Source: Geodermatophilus obscurus
GTDB lineage: Bacteria > Actinomycetota > Actinomycetes > Mycobacteriales > Geodermatophilaceae
DNA length: 64,000 nucleotides
Assembly: GCF_900115395.1 (NCBI RefSeq)
Contig: NZ_FOWE01000001.1
Span: forward strand, 620,001-684,000
Direction: 5' to 3'
The notes under the pieces are model-generated. The model worked only from the letters and a program-made list of their open reading frames with translations. It was not told where the DNA came from and ran no database searches. Below, piece by piece: positions 9,458-15,762 of this stretch; the stretch's first letter is position 1, and every line of letters begins with the position of its first letter. Both the position numbers and the translations under genes were made by a program.

Positions 9458-11527
9458 TCAGGCCGGGACGGCGACCAGCGACGCGGGCGCCGGCTCGTGG
9501 CCCAGGGGCCGGCGGCCGAACGAGCCGGTGCCGTGGCTGACCGAGCGCAGCGCCCCGGCGTACCCGAGCAGCTCGATCTCGGGGACCTCGGCGCGGACGG
9601 TGGTGCGGTCGCGCAGGGGGTCGGCGTCGGTGCCGGTGACGCGGGCCCGGCGGGCCGACAGGTCGCTCATCACCGCGCCGACGTGCTCGCCCGGGACGAC
9701 GACCTCCACCTCGCACCACGGCTCGAGCACCCGGGTGCCGGCCGCGGCGGCCAGCTCCCGCACGGCCAGGGCACCGGCGGACTGGAAGGCGGCGTCGGAG
9801 GAGTCCACCGAGTGCGCCTTGCCGTCGACGAGGACGAACCGGACGTCGACCAGTGGCCGGTCGGCCTCCACCCCCTTGGCGCACTGCGCGCGGATCCCCT
9901 TCTCCACGCTGCCGTGGTACTGCGTGGGCACCGCTCCCCCGACCACGCGCTGCTCGAAGGAGATGCCCGACCCGGGCTCGCCGGGCTCGGCCTCGACCAC
10001 CACGACGGCGTACTGCCCGTGCCCGCCGGACTGCTTGACCAGCCGCCCGGTGGCCCGCGCGGGCCCGGCGAGGGTCTCCACCATCGGCACGCGGACCGGG
10101 ACGACGGTGACCGCGACGCCGTGCCGGGTCCTCAGCCGCTCCAGCAGCACCTCACCGTGGGCCTCCCCCACGCACCACAGCAGCAGCTGCCCGGTCTGGC
10201 GGGACCGCTCGACCCGCAGGGTGGGGTCCTCGGCCGCGAGCCGGGTCAGCGCGGGGCCGAGCCGGTCCTCGTCGGCGCGGGAGGTGGCCTCGACGGCGAC
10301 CGGGTGCTGGGGCACCGGCAGGTCCCACGGCGGTACCAGCCGCGGGTCGCCGGGTGAGGAGAGGGTGTCGCCGGTCTCGGCCGACGTCAGCCGGGCCACC
10401 GCGCAGACGTCGCCGGCCGGGGCGGAGGCGACCGGGCGCAGCGCCGCCCCGAGCGGGGAGGAGACGGCCCCGATCCGCTCGTCGGCGTCGTGGTCGGGGT
10501 GGCCGCGGTCGGCGCCGCCGTGGCCGGAGACGTGCACGGGCGTGTCGGGGGTGAGGGTGCCGGAGAAGACACGCAGCAGCGAGACCCGGCCGAGGTAGGG
10601 GTCGGTCGTCGTCTTGACCACCTCGGCGACCAGCGGGCCGTGCGGGTCGCAGGACAGCGCCGGGGCCGGCGACCCGTCGGGGCGGGTGACCGGCGGGCAG
10701 CCGTGCTCGCACGGGCAGGGGAAGGCCGAGACGAGCAGGTCCAGCAGCTCGGTCACGCCGACGCCGGTGAGCGGGGCGACGCACAGCACGGGGTGGAAGG
10801 AGCCGCGGGCGACGGCGGTCTCGAGGTCGCTGACGAGGTCGGTGACGGGCACCTCCTCCCCCGCCAGGTAGCGGTCCATGAGGGTCTCGTCCTCGCTCTC
10901 GCCGATCACCCCCTCGATGAGTTCGGCGCGCAGCCGGTCGGCCTCGGCGTCCTCGCCGTGCGGCTCGAGCAGCGACACCAGGCCGGTGACCGCGCCGTCG
11001 GGGCTGCGGCTCACCAGGTGCAGCGGCGCGACGCCGGCGCCCAGCTCCTGGCGGCACAGCCGGACGGTCTCCTCGACGTCGGCCCGCGGCCGGTCGAGCT
11101 GGGTCACCACGACGGCGCGCGGCATGCCGACCGCGGCGCACTCCTCCCAGAGCTGGACGGTGGCGGCGTCGACGCCACCGGCGGCCGAGACGACGAAGAG
11201 CGCGGCGTCGGCGGCGCGCAGCCCGGCGCGCAGCTCGCCGACGAAGTCGGGGCTGCCGGGGGTGTCGAGCAGGGTGATCCGCGTGCCGGCGTGCTCGACG
11301 GTGGCCACGCCCAGGGTGACCGAGCGCTGCTGGCGGGCCTCGACCTCGTCGCTGTCGAGGCAGGTGGTGCCGTCCTCGACGCGGCCGGCCCGCGGGAGGG
11401 CGCCGGTGGCGACGAGCAGCGCCTCGGCGAGGGTGGTCTTGCCGGCGCCGGAGCGGCCGACGAGTGCCACGTTGCGCACCCGTGTCGCCTCCCGCGGGGC
11501 CGGCGCGGGAGTCACCTCCCTACCCAC
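9458..11527 (-). CDS. Elongation factor G-like GTPase (EF-G2, FusA2 type)
   Basis: 689-aa translational GTPase of the EF-G-like group (M. tuberculosis FusA2/Rv0120c type), distinct from the main fusA in the str operon. The P-loop G-R-S-G-A-G-K-T is at residues 24-31, the G3 motif D-T-P-G at 88-91, and domain IV/V features such as G-G-A-V-P-T-Q-Y and Y-A-G-A-L-R-S end the protein. The G4 motif, usually N-K-x-D, reads T-Q-L-D. A Cys/His-rich loop (P-C-P-C-E-H-G-C) sits after the G domain. Paralogues such as MSMEG_6535 support translocation only weakly or not at all, so the role is uncertain. GTG 11527 is the longest start; no clear Shine-Dalgarno supports it over the GTG four codons later. Confidence 0.88.
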   Translation of the reverse strand: MGREVTPAPAPREATRVRNVALVGRSGAGKTTLAEALLVATGALPRAGRVEDGTTCLDSDEVEARQQRSVTLGVATVEHAGTRITLLDTPGSPDFVGELRAGLRAADAALFVVSAAGGVDAATVQLWEECAAVGMPRAVVVTQLDRPRADVEETVRLCRQELGAGVAPLHLVSRSPDGAVTGLVSLLEPHGEDAEADRLRAELIEGVIGESEDETLMDRYLAGEEVPVTDLVSDLETAVARGSFHPVLCVAPLTGVGVTELLDLLVSAFPCPCEHGCPPVTRPDGSPAPALSCDPHGPLVAEVVKTTTDPYLGRVSLLRVFSGTLTPDTPVHVSGHGGADRGHPDHDADERIGAVSSPLGAALRPVASAPAGDVCAVARLTSAETGDTLSSPGDPRLVPPWDLPVPQHPVAVEATSRADEDRLGPALTRLAAEDPTLRVERSRQTGQLLLWCVGEAHGEVLLERLRTRHGVAVTVVPVRVPMVETLAGPARATGRLVKQSGGHGQYAVVVVEAEPGEPGSGISFEQRVVGGAVPTQYHGSVEKGIRAQCAKGVEADRPLVDVRFVLVDGKAHSVDSSDAAFQSAGALAVRELAAAAGTRVLEPWCEVEVVVPGEHVGAVMSDLSARRARVTGTDADPLRDRTTVRAEVPEIELLGYAGALRSVSHGTGSFGRRPLGHEPAPASLVAVPA

Positions 11528-11652
11528 GGGAGGGCCCCGGTCGGTCGCCGTCGGAGTGGGGTGCGGGCACGGGGACCTCCCGGGGTCGACGGGCTGTGGT
11601 CTGTGTCACACCCTGCCCCCGGACGTCGCCGTGCGGCAAGACCCCCGGGGGC

Positions 11653-12543
11653 TCAGTCGGCGGCCGCGGCGCCGACCAGCACCGGCCCGGCCGGGTCCGC
11701 CCACCCCGCCGGTGTCACGTCGGCGACGACGGCGGTGACGTCGTCGCGGGTGCCGGCGGCGAGGGCGGCCATGACGAGCCGGGCGGCCGCCGCGGCGGGG
11801 CGGCGCTCGGCGGCCAGGACGCGGCGCAGGGTGTCGTCGGGGACGACGCCGGACAGGCCGTCGGAGCAGAGCAGCAGGCGGTCGCCGGGCTCGGCGCGGA
11901 TCGCCAGCAGGTCGGCGGGCCCGGGGTCGGCCGAGCCGCCGAGGGCGCGCAGCAGGACCGAGCGCATCGGCGAGGCGGCGGCCTGGGCGGTCGTCAGGTC
12001 CCCGGAGGCGACCAGCGCCGCCACCAGGGTGTGGTCGGTGGTCAGCCGGGTGAGCACGCCGGAGCGGAGCACGTGGGCGCGGCTGTCGCCCACGTGCGCG
12101 ACGACCACCCGGCCGTCGCGGGTGAGCACCGCGGCGGTGCACGTGGTGGCCATCCCGGCGAGCGCGGGGTCGGCCGACGCGGCCCTCCGCACGGCGGCGT
12201 CGGCGGCGGCCACGGCCCCGGCCAGGCCGGCGTCCTCCCGGGCGTCGTCGCCGGCGGCGAAGGCCGCGGCGATCCGCCGGCCGACCTCGTCGACGGCGAC
12301 CCGGGCGGCGACGGCGCCACCGGACCCGCCGCCCACGCCGTCGGCGACGACCAGCGCGGCGGGCCCGGCGCAGCCGGCGTCCTGGTCCTGGCCGCGCGGC
12401 CCGGCCAGCGAGACCGCGGCGGGGTCGAGGACGAACCGGTCGAGCGGCCCGTCCGCGCGCCGCCGTCCCGGGGCCGCGCCCGGTGCCTCGGCGGCCGGGA
12501 ACCACGGCAGCGGGACGGCGGGGGCGGTCACGGGCGACAGCAT
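11653..12543 (-). CDS. PP2C-family Ser/Thr protein phosphatase
   Basis: 296-aa metal-dependent phosphatase. The motifs appear in order: V-V-A-D-G-V-G-G (metal-binding D68), the G-x-A-T-T-C-T-A strand, V-A-H-V-G-D-S-R-A, L-L-C-S-D-G-L-S-G and the final G-T-R-D-D-V-T-A-V-V with its metal-binding Asp pair. A Pro/Ala-rich N-terminal ~50 residues precede the domain; no membrane helix is visible, so it is probably cytosolic. Likely partners are Ser/Thr kinases or FHA-binding phosphoproteins, but none is adjacent. The ATG at 12543 is preferred over a GTG at 12597, which would lie inside the loop of a strong terminator hairpin. Confidence 0.88.
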   Translation of the reverse strand: MLSPVTAPAVPLPWFPAAEAPGAAPGRRRADGPLDRFVLDPAAVSLAGPRGQDQDAGCAGPAALVVADGVGGGSGGAVAARVAVDEVGRRIAAAFAAGDDAREDAGLAGAVAAADAAVRRAASADPALAGMATTCTAAVLTRDGRVVVAHVGDSRAHVLRSGVLTRLTTDHTLVAALVASGDLTTAQAAASPMRSVLLRALGGSADPGPADLLAIRAEPGDRLLLCSDGLSGVVPDDTLRRVLAAERRPAAAAARLVMAALAAGTRDDVTAVVADVTPAGWADPAGPVLVGAAAAD

Positions 12544-12578
12544 GGCGCGGCGGGCCCGTCTCCGGGACGGTGCCGGCG

Positions 12579-12613
12579 CGCGCCACCCGCGGGTCACCCC
12601 CGCGGGTGGCGCG
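12579..12613 (-). terminator. Strong hairpin after the metalloprotease gene
   Basis: Perfect 15-bp arms (12579-12593 and 12599-12613, core CGCGCCACCCGCGGG) around the five-base loop TCACC, starting 18 bp beyond the metalloprotease stop at 12632. It is the strongest hairpin in this part of the window and separates the gene from PP2C. Confidence 0.75.
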
Positions 12614-12631
12614 GCGCCGGGGGACGGCAGG

Positions 12632-13642
12632 TCAGCTGCGGCCCTGCCGGTAGGCCTCCCAGGCGTTGCTCATCCGGGCCACCTGGCCGGCGCTGAACCG
12701 GTCCATGCAGAAGTCCTCGGTGTAGTCCATGAAGTTGCTGAGGGGGTCCGTCCCCGGCTGCTGCGGGCAGCTGTCGCGCCCGGCGTCGGCCTCGCACTGG
12801 AAGGCCGGTGCGGCCTCGGCCGGGGTGTCGGTGACGTGGTCGCCGGGGCCGGTGCAGCCGCCCTGGAAGGTGTGGAACAGCCCCAGCCAGTGGCCGACCT
12901 CGTGGGTGGCGGTGTCGCCCTCGTTGTAGGGCGCGGCGCCGCCGCCGGGCAGCGACTGGTCGAGCACGACCACGCCGTCGCGGGAGAGCTGGCCGCCCTT
13001 GGCCGACTGGGGGAACGTCGCGTACCCCAGCAGGCCGCCGCCGATCGGGGCGACGTAGACGTTGAGCGTGGCGGCGTCACCCTGGCGCAGCGCCGCCTTG
13101 GCCGCCCGCTCCTCCTTGCTGCCGGGGACCAGCGACGCCCACGCCGCGTCCACGGTGTAGGTGGTGTCGGCGGCCTGCACGAAGCGGAAGGGCGTGTCCG
13201 GGGAGCCCGCCGCCGCGCCCTGCCCGCTGAAGGCGTCGTTGAGCACCACCAGCTGCCGGGCGATCTGCGCCTCGCGTTCGGCCTTCTCGGCGGTGGTGAG
13301 CTCCGTGGCGGTGAGGACGTGGAAGACCGTCGGGATCGTCACCGAGCCGGCGGGCAGCACCGGGCGGCTCTTGGGGTTGCCCAGCGCCGCGGCCTGGTCG
13401 GTGGAGACGGCGTTGGGCTCGGCGCGGGTGGCGCCGGGACGGACGCGGGCCTGCTCGGTGCCGTGGCTGACGTCGTCGGTGTGCAGGTCGTCGGTGTGCA
13501 GGTCGTCGGTGTGCAGGTCGGTGCACACCGCCGGGGCGACGGCCGCGGCGACGTCGCCGGTCGTGCCGGCCGCGGGTGCGGTGGTGAGGACCAGCGCCGC
13601 TGCGGCGCCGAGGGTGAGGGCGGTCCGGCGCAACCGGATCAT
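12632..13642 (-). CDS. Secreted zinc metalloprotease, M43 (cytophagalysin/pappalysin) type
   Basis: 336-aa protease with an export signal. ATG 13642 follows GGAGG five bases upstream. Residues 1-26 form a signal peptide (M-I-R-L-R-R, hydrophobic core, T-A-P-A-A-G). The zinc site is H247-E-V-G-H-W-L-G-L-F-H257 with catalytic E248; a Met-turn F-M-D-Y at 304-307 and Cys residues (C-T-G, C-E-A, D-S-C, D-F-C) match the M43 family. The substrate is unknown. Just after the signal region, residues 42-57 repeat L-H-T-D-D three times, from a 15-bp DNA repeat; such a His/Asp stretch could bind metal. The gene is monocistronic: a hairpin follows and the next gene upstream is on the other strand. Confidence 0.9.
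   Translation of the reverse strand: MIRLRRTALTLGAAAALVLTTAPAAGTTGDVAAAVAPAVCTDLHTDDLHTDDLHTDDVSHGTEQARVRPGATRAEPNAVSTDQAAALGNPKSRPVLPAGSVTIPTVFHVLTATELTTAEKAEREAQIARQLVVLNDAFSGQGAAAGSPDTPFRFVQAADTTYTVDAAWASLVPGSKEERAAKAALRQGDAATLNVYVAPIGGGLLGYATFPQSAKGGQLSRDGVVVLDQSLPGGGAAPYNEGDTATHEVGHWLGLFHTFQGGCTGPGDHVTDTPAEAAPAFQCEADAGRDSCPQQPGTDPLSNFMDYTEDFCMDRFSAGQVARMSNAWEAYRQGRS
13472..13516. repeat. 15-bp tandem repeat, three copies, in the metalloprotease gene
   Basis: The unit GTCGTCGGTGTGCAG occurs three times without change and is followed by a degenerate part copy. On the minus strand it encodes L-H-T-D-D repeats immediately after the predicted signal peptide. The length keeps the frame, so copy number could vary without loss of the protein. 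Confidence 0.95.
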
Positions 13643-13854
13643 GCGTTCCTCCGCAGGGGGATCGGTCGGCCCCAGGGGCCGGGGTGCGCGGAGCCAACCA
13701 CACATCCGATACGGACCGGTCCGCCGGGTGTGTCGCAGCGCACATCGCCCCTGACGTTCGGTGATGGTCTGCGGGTCGGCGGCGTGCCTGGATCGACAAT
13801 TTGTTCGGGATAACGGTCGGGGGGCCGTCGCCCGGGATCCGGGACACTGGGACG

Positions 13855-14064
13855 GTGACGGGAGCAGGGAGCGGGCACGCGGCCGGCCGGGACCAGGAGA
13901 GCAGCCGGGCGCACGCCGTCCCGCGCGAGGTCGCCGACGGGCCGCCGCCCTGGGTGGCCGCGTGCGGCACGCCGGTCGCCGTCGTCCAGGGCGCCTGGGG
14001 CGGACGGCGCGGGCTGGGCTCCGGCGACGTCTGCCCGGACTGCCGCCGGCTCGTCCCCGCCTGA
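13855..14064 (+). CDS. Small cysteine-containing protein, function unknown
   Basis: Possible 69-aa protein from a GTG at 13855; no strong Shine-Dalgarno. The second half reads W-V-A-A-C-G-T-P-V-A-V-V-Q-G-A-W and ends V-C-P-D-C-R-R-L. The three cysteines, in a C ... C-x2-C pattern, resemble small zinc-binding actinobacterial proteins, and the composition is protein-like rather than random. The N-terminal ~30 residues look unstructured. It is convergent with the sensor kinase and followed by a hairpin that could serve both. I do not recognise a named family with certainty. Confidence 0.5.
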   Translation: MTGAGSGHAAGRDQESSRAHAVPREVADGPPPWVAACGTPVAVVQGAWGGRRGLGSGDVCPDCRRLVPA

Positions 14065-14103
14065 CCGTCCTCCTGCACCGCAGGGCGTCCTCCCCCACCG
14101 CAG

Positions 14104-14143
14104 CGCGTCCTCCCCCACCGCCCACCGTGCGGGAGGACGCCCG
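14104..14143. terminator. Bidirectional hairpin between the small Cys protein and the sensor kinase
   Basis: GCGTCCTCCC pairs with GGGAGGACGC across a ~16-nt loop between two convergent genes (stops at 14064 and 14153). The left arm is part of a short direct repeat, CGTCCTCCCCCACCGC, present twice (about 14086 and 14106). Confidence 0.6.
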
Positions 14144-14152
14144 ACGATCAGG

Positions 14153-15652
14153 TCACCTGATCGTCGCGGACTCCTCCAGCTCCGCAGGGTCGTCGTCCCC
14201 GGGCTCGGCGACGGTCGCGCCGGGCAGTCGCACGGTGAACACCGTCGCCCCCGGCGCGCTGTCGACGGCGACGGTCCCGCCGTGCCCCTCCACGACGGCG
14301 GCCACGATGGCCAGCCCCAGGCCGGTGCTGCCGCTGGCGCGCGACCGCGAGTCGTCGCCGCGGACGAACCGCCCGAACACCCCCGCCCGCAGGCCGGCGG
14401 GGACGCCCGGGCCGTCGTCGGCGACCTCGAGCACCGCAGTGCCGCCCTCGGCGCGCAGCCGGGTGGTGCCGGTCGTCCCGGGCGGGGTGTGCGTGCGGAC
14501 GTTGGCCAGGAGGCCGGCCAGCACCTGGTGCAGCCGGGCGGCGTCCCCGGGGACGTGGACCGCGGCCGACGGCAGGTCGACCCGCCAGGCGTGTCTCGGC
14601 GCGGCGGCGTGCGCGTCGCTGACGGCGTCGAGCACGAGCGCGGTGAGGTCGACGTCGCCGCGCTCCAGCTCGCGGCCGGCGTCGAGACGGGCCAGCAGGA
14701 GCAGGTCGTCGACCAGGCCCGACATCCGCACCGCCTCGGCCTCGACACGGCGCAGCGCGGCGTCGACCTCCTCGGGCAGCCCCCCGCGGCGGCGCACCAG
14801 CTCGGTGTAGCCGCGGATCGAGGTGACCGGGGTGCGCAGCTCGTGGCCGGCGTCGGCGGCGAAGCGGCGCAGCCGGGTCTCCGACGCCTGCCGGGCGGCG
14901 ATGCCGGTCTCCACGGAGTCCAGCAGCCGGTTGAGCGCGGCGCCGACCCGGCCGACCTCGGTGCGCGGGTCGGTGTCGGCGGCCGGCACCCGGTCGGGCA
15001 GGCGCACCTCGCCACTGGACAGCGGGAGCTCCGCGACCCGGCCGGCGGTGGCCGCGACCCGGTGCAGCGGGCGCAGGGTCCGGCCGATCACCACCGACCC
15101 GACCAGCCCGGCGGCCAGCAGCCCGAGCAGCCCCGCGGCGACCTCCACGACCGCCAGCCGCAGGAGCGCGGCCTCCACCGACCGCAGCGGCAGGCCGGTC
15201 ACCAGCGCCCCGCCGTCGGCGGTGGGGGCCGCGACCACCCGGTAGGGACCCAGCCGGCCGAGGGCGACCGTCCGCGGGTCGCCGTCGGCGGGCACCCGCG
15301 CCAGCGCGACGACCTCGCGGGCGGTCAGGGCCTCGCCGTCGCCGTCGAGGCCGATGACGGCGGCCTCGACGACGACGCCGTCGGCCACCCGGGCGCCGAG
15401 CGTCCCGTCACCCTGCCCCGGGACCAGCAGGAAGTCCGGCCCGTCGCCCACCCCGCCGGGCCCGGGCTCGCCGTACGCCTGCGCCGAGCGGTCGACGGCG
15501 GCGGCCAGCCGCTCGTCGACCTGGCCGAGCAGCTCGCCGCGGACGGCGGCGGCCGCGGCCACGCCCACGACGGCGAGGACGACCGCGAGCGGCACGAGGA
15601 AGGCGCCGAGCAGCCGGGTGCGCAGCGACCACCCTCGCGCACGCATCGTCAT
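14153..15652 (-). CDS. Sensor histidine kinase (HAMP-HisKA-HATPase), orphan
   Basis: 500-aa membrane kinase. ATG 15652 begins a positively charged segment (R-A-R-G-W-S-L-R-T-R) followed by membrane helix 1 (about 19-39); an extracytoplasmic sensor of about 130 residues; helix 2 (about 170-195); and a HAMP linker. The H-box A-G-H-E-L-R-T-P-V gives phospho-acceptor H270. The ATPase domain shows N-V-R-T-H-T (N-box), D-D-G-P-G-V-P (G1) and G-S-T-G-L-G-L-A-I-V (G2). The layout resembles the MprB/TrcS type. Unusually, no response regulator is adjacent: the divergent neighbour is a P-type ATPase and the downstream neighbour is convergent. An ATG two codons later is an alternative start. Confidence 0.92.
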   Translation of the reverse strand: MTMRARGWSLRTRLLGAFLVPLAVVLAVVGVAAAAAVRGELLGQVDERLAAAVDRSAQAYGEPGPGGVGDGPDFLLVPGQGDGTLGARVADGVVVEAAVIGLDGDGEALTAREVVALARVPADGDPRTVALGRLGPYRVVAAPTADGGALVTGLPLRSVEAALLRLAVVEVAAGLLGLLAAGLVGSVVIGRTLRPLHRVAATAGRVAELPLSSGEVRLPDRVPAADTDPRTEVGRVGAALNRLLDSVETGIAARQASETRLRRFAADAGHELRTPVTSIRGYTELVRRRGGLPEEVDAALRRVEAEAVRMSGLVDDLLLLARLDAGRELERGDVDLTALVLDAVSDAHAAAPRHAWRVDLPSAAVHVPGDAARLHQVLAGLLANVRTHTPPGTTGTTRLRAEGGTAVLEVADDGPGVPAGLRAGVFGRFVRGDDSRSRASGSTGLGLAIVAAVVEGHGGTVAVDSAPGATVFTVRLPGATVAEPGDDDPAELEESATIR

Positions 15653-15762
15653 GCACCCACGGTCGGCGCGGCGGCTGCACGTCGCCTGTGTGCCGGTGGG
15701 GAGTCGGCTGGGGACGTGCGCCACACCGCGCCCCGGACCCCTCCGCCTGTCATGGTCGACGG

